Positions 1 through 8,702 of a stretch of DNA of 64,000 nucleotides are shown one piece after another. Below the pieces are notes generated by a model. It ran no database searches. It was not told where the DNA came from and was given only the letters and a program-made list of their open reading frames with translations. This DNA is from CAYMEV01 sp964389675 [NCBI: uncultured Candidatus Sumerlaeota bacterium]. Lineage in GTDB: Bacteria > CAYMEV01. How positions within the stretch are numbered: position 1 is the first letter of the stretch; the number at the start of each line of letters is the position of its first letter. Where the stretch lies: positions 62,001-126,000 of the forward strand of contig CAYMEV010000002.1 in NCBI GenBank assembly GCA_964389675.1, read 5' to 3'. The position numbers and the translations under genes are program-made.

Positions 1-4
1 TCCC

Positions 5-1699
5 TTATTTAATTATCAGGTAAAGGTCTGAAACTCCTCCTGTCCCGCCATAATCCAGGGCTGAGATCCTTATGTCAACTGGAACTCCTTTGGGGAATTC
101 AGATGTGAGATCAAAGCTGTCTGGGGAAAAAGTGAAGCCGGAAGGCTCCAGTTGGGGCACTTTAATCCCATTATATTCCACTGGTTCCACTGAACCGATT
201 ATGAAGCGCTTATTAATTCCAGGAGAATTAATTTCAAACAGGATGAAATTATCAATATACCATGAATCTTTGCCCTCAGAATCACCGGCTAGTATAACCT
301 TCTGATTCTCTTCAACTGCAATTGTCCCTTCATACTGATCTGTCAAATGGTAAGGGACCTTATCCCAGGTACTGGTTGTAATGCTTACAGGGTCATAAAC
401 ATTCGATTTGAAATTTGCAGAGCTCTGTCTGGGTATCTCACTGAATATACGGTAAATAACATCATTTTTAACCGGACTGGTAAAATCATATGAAATTACA
501 ATATTTTCCCAGCATGCTTTTCCCCTGTCATAGGCTGTTGCCTGATCATCCCCTATATAAACCCATTCGCCTGTCATACCGTCTGTCCCGCTTGTACCTA
601 GCCCGGAACCGACATCAATTGTACCCGGGTTAATACCTTTTGCTGTTCCGGCATGCCGGCCATCAATGTAAATATCATAGCTTTTATTTCCAGGAAATGC
701 ATCAATCCTGATTTGATACTGTATTCCAACTTCCATATCCATGATTTTGGTATTGGCCGGCCGCAAATAGTGGAGAGCTGTCCCCCAGTCAATGTGCAGA
801 TGGACAAAAGAATCACTGTAAAGGATAAACCAGTGGTTGTCCTTTGTTTTAAGCATAAAATCAAATGAAACAGAATAGTCCTGTGTAAAATCATAGGGGC
901 GCTTTTGTGTTGCAAAACCAGTACCATTCTCCATTGATTCGATGCATATCTGATTAATGCCGATATCCACAGTGTTTCCTCCTGATGATACAGGGTACCA
1001 GCCCAGAACTCCAGCTCCTGCACCGACATTAAGTACAATATATCCATATACAATTCCATCTGCAGTGCCTCTCCCTGGAGTAAGGGTATATACTCCGGCA
1101 GGAAGAGTCTGGCCCACCAGGCTTTTTCCCAGGTTATTGCCGGAAATATCAATTACTTTTGGCCCGGGGTTGTGAATGTTATGGGGGGATATAAACTGCA
1201 TAAATGCCCTGCCCTGGCCGTCCCTGAAAATTCCCATTCCGTCTGTTCCATCATAAAAAGAGTCCACAATTTGTGTCGGTGAGCAAAGAATGACAATATT
1301 GCCTTCATACCTTGGTGATGTTACTGCAGTCTGTCTTCCCCATAGGGTGATTTTCTCAGGGCTGAATTCTGTATCAAGGAGAATGCTGACAGAGCCGATA
1401 CTCGTCCTTATAGTATACTCCCCGGGAGGCAATAACCCGGAAAACTTCTGGCCTTTTTCTACTGTTACGAACAGACTGCCGTTTCGAAAGACTGAAAAAC
1501 TGTCCGCATTCTGTGAAACGCTGATGATCTTTGCATTATTCGTAAGATTGACGGTATTACCGCTTTGTGTGGGGCCTCCGAAAGAAGAACCTTCCTTCTG
1601 TGACCCCCATAGATTATACTGAATTGCATAGATCAATGAAAAATTCAATAATAAGAAAATCATTGAAAAAAAAGCAAATTTTTTAAGATAATTGTTCAT
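5..1699 (-). CDS. secreted protein with two LWGxQ-type repeats and a LamG-like region
   Basis: A 564-residue protein of unknown function. Residues 1-25 form a typical signal peptide (Lys-rich start, hydrophobic stretch, small residue before the cut), so it is exported. Two related N-terminal units each begin with a Leu-Trp-Gly-x-Gln motif (residues about 30-34 and 119-123) and end in a Gly/Pro-rich beta segment. Residues about 240-410 are beta-rich with many Asp, Trp and Gly residues and resemble a concanavalin/LamG-like jelly roll of the sugar-binding kind. This is a fold impression, not a firm family match. The rest is beta-rich without a recognised motif. It is transcribed away from the Ig-like protein gene at 1951, so the 251-base gap holds both promoters. 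A cell-surface or carbohydrate-binding role is inference. Confidence 0.75.
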   Translation of the reverse strand: MNNYLKKFAFFSMIFLLLNFSLIYAIQYNLWGSQKEGSSFGGPTQSGNTVNLTNNAKIISVSQNADSFSVFRNGSLFVTVEKGQKFSGLLPPGEYTIRTSIGSVSILLDTEFSPEKITLWGRQTAVTSPRYEGNIVILCSPTQIVDSFYDGTDGMGIFRDGQGRAFMQFISPHNIHNPGPKVIDISGNNLGKSLVGQTLPAGVYTLTPGRGTADGIVYGYIVLNVGAGAGVLGWYPVSSGGNTVDIGINQICIESMENGTGFATQKRPYDFTQDYSVSFDFMLKTKDNHWFILYSDSFVHLHIDWGTALHYLRPANTKIMDMEVGIQYQIRIDAFPGNKSYDIYIDGRHAGTAKGINPGTIDVGSGLGTSGTDGMTGEWVYIGDDQATAYDRGKACWENIVISYDFTSPVKNDVIYRIFSEIPRQSSANFKSNVYDPVSITTSTWDKVPYHLTDQYEGTIAVEENQKVILAGDSEGKDSWYIDNFILFEINSPGINKRFIIGSVEPVEYNGIKVPQLEPSGFTFSPDSFDLTSEFPKGVPVDIRISALDYGGTGGVSDLYLIIK

Positions 1700-1950
1700 A
1701 AATATTTGTCCCCTTAAATATTTGAATTTAATGTATAATTAAGGCTATCATGAAAAGATATAAATCAAAAGTATTTTTCATGAATAGCATAAGGTCAGTG
1801 AAAAGATACTATCTTCATATTTAAATTAATTAAATATAGAAAAGGTAAATAAATCCTCTTTAGCATTATTAAGCAGTCCAGGCCAGAAATGAAAAATCTT
1901 GTGCAGAAGGCATTATGTGATATTATCATAATTAAAGGAGGTTTTATAAA

Positions 1951-2367
1951 ATGAGAAAGATTATGCTGATTATCATTGCCGGGCTGATTGCATTTTCCTC
2001 AGTTCTAATTCTGTCAGAAAATACAGTCAATGTCGCCAGCATGCCACCAGTTGTCATAAAAACATGCCCCCAGGCGGGGGATACCAAGGTAGATCCGGGA
2101 TTAGGAGAGATAAGCGTTACCTTCAGCAAGGATATGATGACGGACAATATGTGGTCATGGGTAAAGATTTCTGATGATACCTTTCCTGAAATTACAGGGG
2201 ATGTAAAATACATGAAGGATAAAAGAACCTGTGTTGCACCCGTAAAACTTGAACCAGGTAAGACTTATGTGATCTGGTTAAACAGTGATAAAATGAGCGG
2301 ATTCAGGGATCTTGCCAATATTCCTGCTGTACCCTATCTTCTTGTTTTTCAGACAAAGGGAAAGTGA
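1951..2367 (+). CDS. secreted Ig-like (SbsA/Big_5-type) domain protein
   Basis: A 138-residue protein with an N-terminal signal peptide (hydrophobic residues about 4-22) followed by one compact beta-sandwich domain. The mature part starts with a pattern seen in bacterial Ig-like Big_5 domains: a Pro-rich entry, 'P-x-x-G-D-T-K-V-D' and then 'V-T-F-S-K-D-M'. The end has the matching 'Y-V-I-W-L-N' and 'D-L-A-N' turns. A good ribosome binding site (AAAGGAGG) lies just upstream and decides the ATG. Such domains usually sit in long surface proteins; here one stands alone. Its partner is unknown. Confidence 0.8.
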   Translation: MRKIMLIIIAGLIAFSSVLILSENTVNVASMPPVVIKTCPQAGDTKVDPGLGEISVTFSKDMMTDNMWSWVKISDDTFPEITGDVKYMKDKRTCVAPVKLEPGKTYVIWLNSDKMSGFRDLANIPAVPYLLVFQTKGK

Positions 2368-2456
2368 ACTGGAACAGCGGATCACTGATCGAGAGGAAAG
2401 CTCGATTGACAGGTTTAAGGGCACAGGATGCTTCTATTATAATGTGTGGACCAGGT

Positions 2457-2762
2457 TCAATATTGAAGATCTCCTGTAAAAACAAACCCAAGTATTCCGA
2501 ATGATACAATTGAGCCCTTTCTATTAAGGGTTGAGCAGATGATATAATTTTTATACCTGAAACTTGTAATATCAACGATCATATCTGTAAATCCAACTTC
2601 AGCATTAATATCACCAGCAAGCCCTTTGCCTGCTGTCTGATCCCTGAGGGCCTGTTTTATATTCTCTATGTGCTTCTCCTGAGATGGATTTGTAATTGCA
2701 AGTACTGCGGCAATTATAAAGATAATTGCAATTATTTTTGCCGGGCTGTTCTTTTGACTCAT
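2457..2762 (-). CDS. small membrane-anchored DUF4359-like protein
   Basis: A 101-residue protein with one hydrophobic segment at residues about 9-23, directly followed by 'TNPSQE', which is the typical start of DUF4359-like proteins. The remainder is a small soluble domain ending in a hydrophobic 'GILGFVF' strand. It is likely anchored in the inner membrane with the soluble part outside. The gene converges with the Ig-like protein gene. Function of the family is not known. The family assignment rests on the NPS motif and overall layout only. Confidence 0.6.
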   Translation of the reverse strand: MSQKNSPAKIIAIIFIIAAVLAITNPSQEKHIENIKQALRDQTAGKGLAGDINAEVGFTDMIVDITSFRYKNYIICSTLNRKGSIVSFGILGFVFTGDLQY

Positions 2763-2930
2763 TCTACATTCATATTCCTTTTTTTAATAGCAGTATTATA
2801 TTACATTTCATTGATATTTAGCAATAAAAAATTACTTCGATATGCTTTGTATTTAGCTGTTTCAGGTATTATAATTAATAGATATAAAAAATACAGGGAA
2901 TAATGATCCTTATTCGGGGAGTTTAGTATT

Positions 2931-3539
2931 ATGCATTTTTCAAGATTCAAAAAACAGTTGGAATTTATTATTGAGATAGACAAGGTGAAGAGCATCTTCA
3001 GGCGTACCAGGCTGTTTGATTCATCAAGGCATGAGAATGACAGTGAACATGCATGGCATTTAAGTATGATGGCAATGATTTTGAGCGAATATTCAAATGC
3101 TGAGATTGATCTGCTTAGGGTCATTAAAATGCTTTTAATCCACGATATTGTTGAAATAGATGCAGGTGATACATTCCTGTATGATGAAAACAGGGATGAT
3201 GCATTTATCAGTGAAGAAAAGGCTGCTAAGAGGATATTCGGGCTGCTGCCTGATGATCAGGCTGAGGAATTCTATTCTTTATGGAGGGAATTTGAGGAAA
3301 AGAACAGCAATGAAGCAAGGTTTGCTGGAGCCCTTGATCGATTGGAGCCAGTTATGCAGAACTATTTCAATCACGGATACGCCTGGAACAAACATATGGT
3401 CAGAAGCAGCCAGGTACTGGAAAAAAACAGCTGTATTAAGGATGGATCACAGCATCTATGGAAATATGCCTGCAATTTAATAGCTGAATGTGTAGAAAAG
3501 GGGTATATAGATAATTATGGAGAAGATAAAGATAAGTAA
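2931..3539 (+). CDS. HD-domain hydrolase, YfbR/HDDC2-like (likely 5'-nucleotidase)
   Basis: A 202-residue metal-dependent phosphohydrolase of the HD superfamily. The metal-binding motifs are visible: His34 with the 'DSEHAWH' block (residues 37-43), the His71-Asp72 pair, Glu75 and Asp77, and a late Asp in 'ALDRLEP'. Length and motif order match YfbR/HDDC2 proteins, which remove phosphate from deoxynucleoside monophosphates. The exact substrate cannot be read from sequence. Its 3' end overlaps the following GrpB-type gene by 23 bases, so the two are very likely translated from one message. Confidence 0.85.
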   Translation: MHFSRFKKQLEFIIEIDKVKSIFRRTRLFDSSRHENDSEHAWHLSMMAMILSEYSNAEIDLLRVIKMLLIHDIVEIDAGDTFLYDENRDDAFISEEKAAKRIFGLLPDDQAEEFYSLWREFEEKNSNEARFAGALDRLEPVMQNYFNHGYAWNKHMVRSSQVLEKNSCIKDGSQHLWKYACNLIAECVEKGYIDNYGEDKDK

Positions 3540-4101
3540 TTATTCTGATAAATGGCCGACAGTATTTGAGGAACTTAGAGAAGTATTTGAATTTTACCTC
3601 GGTTCCCTGATTTGTGGGATATATCATGTAGGAAGCACATCTGTAGCGGGCCTTGCTGCAAAGCCAATTATAGATATCGACCTTGAAATTGATTCAGATG
3701 ATAAGCTCCAAAAGGCTATATTAAAGCTTAAAAAGCTTGGCTATATTTATCTCGGAGACCTGGGGATAAAAAACAGGGAGGCATTCAAGCAGGAAAATAA
3801 CAGGGTGCCTTTGACGAAAAAAGACAGGGTGTGGCACAAACACAATCTTTATGTATGTTCCAAAGGGGCTCTCAGCATTCAGAATCACCTGGCTTTCAGG
3901 GATTTCCTGAGGGCTAATCCTGATAAGGCAAGAGAATACGGTGAGCTTAAAAAAAGGATTGCAAGAGATGATCCATACGGCTTTGATACTTACTGTATGA
4001 AAAAGACCCCGTTTATCCTGGAAATACTCAAAATTATTGGTTTTAAGGAAAATGAGATAAAAGAAATAAGGATGCAAAACAGATATATGAAAAGGATTTA
4101 A
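3517..4101 (+). CDS. GrpB/UPF0157 family nucleotidyltransferase-like protein
   Basis: A 194-residue protein of the GrpB (UPF0157) family, a branch of the nucleotidyltransferase fold. The signature 'HVGSTSVAGLAAKPIIDID' lies near residues 37-55, containing the G-S-T-S loop and the Asp-x-Asp metal ligands. 'HKHNLYV' further on is also typical. The start codon lies inside the end of the HD hydrolase gene, so the pair is translationally coupled. The stop codon directly abuts the stop of the convergent kinase gene at 4102 with no spacer. The biochemical role of most GrpB proteins is unproven; nucleotidyl transfer to a small molecule is the usual guess. Confidence 0.85.
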   Translation: MEKIKISNYSDKWPTVFEELREVFEFYLGSLICGIYHVGSTSVAGLAAKPIIDIDLEIDSDDKLQKAILKLKKLGYIYLGDLGIKNREAFKQENNRVPLTKKDRVWHKHNLYVCSKGALSIQNHLAFRDFLRANPDKAREYGELKKRIARDDPYGFDTYCMKKTPFILEILKIIGFKENEIKEIRMQNRYMKRI

Positions 4102-7100
4102 TCAGAATTCAGACATCCTTGTCTTGTATTCAAACCTCGGTGCAGCTTCGTATAGATCCTTATAAGCATCAAATGCTCTTTGTTTATGCTGTTCCTTCCG
4201 GGAGATTTTCCAGAGCTGATAATATATTTCAGCCTTGATATCATCATCACTGCAGTCATCAATCAGGCCCTCCAAAGCTGAAATGGACTGTTGAGGTTCT
4301 GTATATGATAATATTTTGTATTTTTCTATCATGGCCTTTGCCATTTCCTCGGGTAAAGAGGCTTTTTCAGCTGTTTCAATGGCTCTCAGGTTTAATTCGG
4401 ATGCCTTACTTATGTTCCCAAGTTCTATAAATATGCTGGTTTTCATGTTTAGGTACCGGCAAAGACTGTTTTGGAGCTTTAGATTAGAAAAAGTATTGAT
4501 GGCTTTATCTATATATTCTAATGATTTCTGGTAATCTTTTTTAATATAATATACATTTGCTATATTGCCTGCTGATATTCCATAAGCTCTTAGGTCCCCG
4601 ATCTCTTCTGAAATATTTCTATGAATTTCAAAACATTCCAGTGCCTGCTGAAATTTGCCCTGGTCAAAATATACATATCCCATATTGGTAATGGCGAATC
4701 CAAATCTCATCCTGTCATTTATTTCCTGATAAAGATTTACAGATTCTTCATAATTTCCCAAAGCCTTTTCAAATTGTCCCTGGTTATAGTAAATATTACC
4801 TATACTTCCCACTGCAAATCCTTGCCCTGTTTTGTAACCTATTTCCTTTGATATCTCCAAGAGCGTTTCAAAGCATTCCAGTGCTTTCTCATTGTCATTC
4901 CTGAATAAATAAATGTTTCCAAGGTTCCCTAAAGCATTTGAGCGGCCCCTCTTATCACCGATCTCCTTTGAAACATCATGGGATGTCGAGTAATGCTTGA
5001 GTGCTTCTTCAAAGCTACCCATCACATAATATATGTTTCCCAGACTGCACATGGCATTCTTGTACTCTCTTTTGTCCCCTATCTCCAGAGTTATTTTCCC
5101 GTAATCCTGAAAATATTTCAGTGCTTTTTCATAATCACCAAGAATATAATACACATTGCCTATATTGCCCAAAGCTATGCCATAGTCGCGTTTTTCTTCA
5201 CTTTTCCTGCTTAATTCCTTATAGGATTCATAGTATTCAAGGGCCATTATGTAATCGGATAGAAGATAGTATACATTGCCTATTTCGTTAAGAATCGAGG
5301 AATAATTTGCCCTGTCGTTTAGTTTTATGCATAATTCCTTGTATTCTTCATAATAGCTAATCGCTTCCTTAAGATGTGATTGCTCAAAATAATAGTTGCC
5401 GATATTATAGATTGTTTCCGCATAATCATTTGAGATCTGATTATTTTTAAATATCCCCAGAGACTTATCTAAAGCTTCTTTGGCTTTTTCATAGTATCCC
5501 TGCTTGATGTTAATGCTTCCGGAGATATTATATGCCTTCCCATGGAGTCTCAAGAAGCCTCTTGTTTCTGCACTTTCAATTATTTCCTCCAATAATTCTG
5601 CCGCTGCATCCCATCTGCTCAGGGCTTCAAGCGATATAGCTTTTTTTAGCAGTATTTGAAGCCTTTTTTCTTTATTGTTTTCGGGGATAATTTGTAATAC
5701 TGTATCATACAGCCTCAGGGCCTTCTCATTAAAATGCCTGTCCTGGCTTGAATCTGCGCATTCTGTATAATATCTTACTGCTTTATCTTTTACGCCGGCT
5801 TCCATGAAGTGGTATGCTGTTTCTTCCAGAAGAGAATTCCGGAACCTGCCGGGCAATGTCTCAAGGTATTCCCCCAGGAGCCGGTTCAATAAATTTTTAT
5901 CATCAATAGTCTGCTTTACTATATCCTTAAGGAAGGTGCTGCTGAAGTTTACTGCCATGTAATTATGAAACCTTATGAACTTTAGTATCTCCTGATTTTC
6001 CAGAAGTATGAGAATTTTGCTGAGATCTTTGTTATAGAGGTTCCTGAGCAGGCTGTTAAGCATTTCAAAGGATAGATCAACCCTTAGAAGGGACATTATA
6101 TGCAGCACCAATCTTATCGTCCTGTCCGATAATACACCTTCCATTCTCTTTCTGGCTATTTCCTGAATATTTTTGTTTATATCTTTATTTTTCAGGTATT
6201 TATGGGATTTCCAGCAGCCATTCTCTTTATAAATGAAGCCTTCTGCAATTAGCGATTTTATCAGTTCTGAAAGGAATAACGGTTTACCTCCTGCCATATC
6301 CCGAATCTGGCCTGCTGAATCTTTTATGCTTTCGTCGATGAAGTGCCTGCCAAAAATATTTATTAAATAATCTCCAGTACCCTGCTCATCCAGTTCTTTG
6401 AGAGTACAGGCCTCTGTCCTTCTGTTTATCAGAATCTCAGTAATATTATTATTTTCACCCATCATATCTTCACTAAGGCTTGCAAAAAATGCAAAATTTT
6501 GTCCATTATTATCCCGGAACTCTATTTTTTCGAGAAGGCGTTTTAATATTCCGGCAGAACCTTCCTCCAGCCATTGAAGGTTGTATATTGCTATTACTGC
6601 TTTCCTGCTGAGTGAAGAAAAGAAATCGAGAAAATAATCAGATATTCTTTCAGTGATAATTTCCCTTAAAGCTTTCTGGTTTTTTATGCTCAGATCATGG
6701 TATCCTCTAAAAAGTGGATGGTCTGGTAAAAGGTATCTCAGATGGGTTGAATATTCCAAAAGAAGGCCCTGCCCTGAATTTGATACCATGTTCTGCAATA
6801 AATCTGATATTAAACAATATTCTGTTACTTCGCCTTCTGAACAGGATGCTTCATAAAAATCAATATTATTTGACCTGCAGTACCTTCCAAATTCCTTAAA
6901 AAGCCTGGTCTTTCCTATGCCGGCTGGCCCGGAATAAATATGGAAATTTATGCTCTTTTCATCAAGTCTGGATTTCATCCCGGCAAGGTCGTTTTGCCTG
7001 TCTGCAAAACTGCATCCTAAAGTATAGCTCTCTCTTGTCTGGGACGTTTCTATCTCAAATGATGTATTGAAAAATTTATTAATATCATCAATTATCTCTG

Positions 7101-7893
7101 TGCTGTTTCTATGCCTTTCAGCTTTATCAAAAGAAAGGAAACGCCTTAAAATTTGGCGGCATCTGTCGTCCTTCAAAAGACTTAATGCATTCTCCCGGTG
7201 TTCCTCAAATACCTTCTGTTCTTTCATTACATTTATATCAAAATTCTCATGGCTGATATTGTCTGCAAGGTAGTACTTCCTTCCTGCAATCATTTCATAA
7301 AGCAATACTCCAAGCGAAAAATAGTCTGAGCTGAAGCTGATATCCCCTGTAAGAGACTCAGGGGCTTTATAAAGCAGTTCTTTACCTGGCTTTCCTTCAA
7401 TCAGATACCTGGTTTCAGAAAGACCGAAATCAAGAAGTACAGGGATATTATTTGAAATTATTATATTTGAAGGACTGATTTCACTGTATAATAGATCTCT
7501 GCTGTGTATAAAATCCAGGGCCCTTGAAACCTGTGCGGTTATTTGCAGGATCTCCACCAGATGAAGCTGTTTATGTGAAGATATAATATTTCTTAGCGAT
7601 TCACCCTCGAGGTATTCCATTACAATAAAGAAGCTCTCATCCATAATGCCAAAATCATATATCTGCACTATATTTGGATGTTTAAGGTTTTTGATTATAT
7701 CATATTTTTTATTTATATCCCTTAAGGTAAGTCCTTCCGCGCTATTAAATTCTGACGGATTTATGATCTTTAAGGCAAAGGAAGCATTATCCATCAGGAG
7801 ATCATGGACAAGATAGAGATACCCATTGCTTCCTGTGCCAATAGTGCTGACGGGCTGATACCTGCAATTTATTACGGGAATTTTGTCTTCCAT
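4102..7893 (-). CDS. giant Ser/Thr kinase-like protein with STAND-type ATPase and TPR array; degenerate catalytic loop
   Basis: A 1263-residue cytoplasmic signalling protein. Residues about 10-275 are a protein kinase domain: glycine loop near 18-27, Lys42, Asn143, Asp155-Phe-Gly, and APE-like 'APES' at 177-180. The catalytic His-Arg-Asp is replaced by Tyr-Ser-Glu (136-138), so the catalytic base Asp is Glu and activity is doubtful. An AAA/STAND-type ATPase follows, with Walker A 'GPAGIGKT' at 322-329 and a Walker-B-like strand ending 'YNLQW'. From about residue 790 there are about ten TPR units spaced 40 residues apart, each with an 'N-I-G-N-x-Y' core, which form a protein-binding superhelix. 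The layout resembles PknK/MalT-like signal proteins, with kinase as input or output of an ATP-driven switch. No DNA-binding domain is seen. A paralogue with an intact catalytic Asp lies at 34578. Confidence 0.88.
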   Translation of the reverse strand: MEDKIPVINCRYQPVSTIGTGSNGYLYLVHDLLMDNASFALKIINPSEFNSAEGLTLRDINKKYDIIKNLKHPNIVQIYDFGIMDESFFIVMEYLEGESLRNIISSHKQLHLVEILQITAQVSRALDFIHSRDLLYSEISPSNIIISNNIPVLLDFGLSETRYLIEGKPGKELLYKAPESLTGDISFSSDYFSLGVLLYEMIAGRKYYLADNISHENFDINVMKEQKVFEEHRENALSLLKDDRCRQILRRFLSFDKAERHRNSTEIIDDINKFFNTSFEIETSQTRESYTLGCSFADRQNDLAGMKSRLDEKSINFHIYSGPAGIGKTRLFKEFGRYCRSNNIDFYEASCSEGEVTEYCLISDLLQNMVSNSGQGLLLEYSTHLRYLLPDHPLFRGYHDLSIKNQKALREIITERISDYFLDFFSSLSRKAVIAIYNLQWLEEGSAGILKRLLEKIEFRDNNGQNFAFFASLSEDMMGENNNITEILINRRTEACTLKELDEQGTGDYLINIFGRHFIDESIKDSAGQIRDMAGGKPLFLSELIKSLIAEGFIYKENGCWKSHKYLKNKDINKNIQEIARKRMEGVLSDRTIRLVLHIMSLLRVDLSFEMLNSLLRNLYNKDLSKILILLENQEILKFIRFHNYMAVNFSSTFLKDIVKQTIDDKNLLNRLLGEYLETLPGRFRNSLLEETAYHFMEAGVKDKAVRYYTECADSSQDRHFNEKALRLYDTVLQIIPENNKEKRLQILLKKAISLEALSRWDAAAELLEEIIESAETRGFLRLHGKAYNISGSINIKQGYYEKAKEALDKSLGIFKNNQISNDYAETIYNIGNYYFEQSHLKEAISYYEEYKELCIKLNDRANYSSILNEIGNVYYLLSDYIMALEYYESYKELSRKSEEKRDYGIALGNIGNVYYILGDYEKALKYFQDYGKITLEIGDKREYKNAMCSLGNIYYVMGSFEEALKHYSTSHDVSKEIGDKRGRSNALGNLGNIYLFRNDNEKALECFETLLEISKEIGYKTGQGFAVGSIGNIYYNQGQFEKALGNYEESVNLYQEINDRMRFGFAITNMGYVYFDQGKFQQALECFEIHRNISEEIGDLRAYGISAGNIANVYYIKKDYQKSLEYIDKAINTFSNLKLQNSLCRYLNMKTSIFIELGNISKASELNLRAIETAEKASLPEEMAKAMIEKYKILSYTEPQQSISALEGLIDDCSDDDIKAEIYYQLWKISRKEQHKQRAFDAYKDLYEAAPRFEYKTRMSEF

Positions 7894-8129
7894 ACCATAA
7901 CCGGTTAATATAATAAACTATTATCAGAAAATACTATTTAAATCAAATATTAACACCACTTTTTAAAGAGGGGCAGAATTTTCAGGAAAAATAATGCCTC
8001 ATAAAAGCCATGCTGAATATAAAGGTATAAATATAAAAATATTAAGATATGAATTCTTTTCTTTTTTAAATTTGATGGTAATCTAAAAATAATATATCTG
8101 AATAAAAATATTAAAAAGGGGGATTGCAC

Positions 8130-8534
8130 ATGAAAAGACCTATAAATGCTGCCCTGCTGATTGGATTAATAGGTATATTCACCATTGGGTCAAGCCTTTC
8201 TGTAAGCCTTTACCGGGTATTCTGGGGAGATGATGATATTTATTGGACTCCTCAGTCAATGAGTCTGCCATACAAAGAATCAAGTGATTATTTTCAGATC
8301 TATATAGGAGATGAGCTCTTTAGCAATTATCTTGCAAAAGGATATCTAACAGGCCTTGATGATGAGGGCAATCAGTTTAAAATCGTCGAAGATGATATAA
8401 GCTTCCGCCTGAACAACTGGAATAAGACACAGGCTGTCATATTGAAGACAAGTGTCCTGACAGCCTTCCTTTTCGGGATAAGCGTATCCTGTTTTATCAT
8501 TGGCATTCTTAAGGTCTTTAAGAATAAGGACTGA
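8130..8534 (+). CDS. small two-helix membrane protein of unknown function
   Basis: A 134-residue protein with transmembrane segments near both ends (residues about 5-25 and 100-124) and a polar loop of about 75 residues between them, probably on the outer face of the inner membrane. The ATG at 8130 is chosen over a TTG six bases upstream because a strong AAGGGGG ribosome binding site ends seven bases before it. It stands alone between the divergent kinase-like gene and the histidine kinase pair. I recognise no family. Confidence 0.7.
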   Translation: MKRPINAALLIGLIGIFTIGSSLSVSLYRVFWGDDDIYWTPQSMSLPYKESSDYFQIYIGDELFSNYLAKGYLTGLDDEGNQFKIVEDDISFRLNNWNKTQAVILKTSVLTAFLFGISVSCFIIGILKVFKNKD

Positions 8535-8702
8535 TACAGGTTTACTCAATAGATCATAATCAAGCTGATCTGAAAGGTACTAATTTTATATAATATTTTG
8601 ACCGGATCCTGCTGAGGTTTTAATATTAAATCATTCTCCAGGTTTGAGTAAAGTGCCGGATTTTCTTAAGGAGAGGAATGTTTTACATGGCCGGGTGAAA
8701 TT

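Noticed and set aside
2388-2406. Perfect 6-bp inverted repeat ATCGAG / CTCGAT between the convergent Ig-like and DUF4359-like genes
   Set aside because: No T-run on either side and a short stem; not enough to call a terminator.
2670-2903. Open frame of 77 codons with a hydrophobic stretch on the plus strand
   Set aside because: It lies mostly antisense to the DUF4359-like gene, has no ribosome binding site and its first part is not protein-like.
4400-5540. Regular 120-base periodicity that looks like a repeat array
   Set aside because: The period comes from the 40-residue TPR units of a long open reading frame; units differ in sequence and have no spacers, so it is not a CRISPR or satellite array.
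4102-7893. Kinase-ATPase-TPR giants as an anti-phage defence system
   Set aside because: STAND ATPases occur in defence, but there is no nuclease, protease, TIR or other effector domain and no mobile-element context; signalling is the simpler reading.
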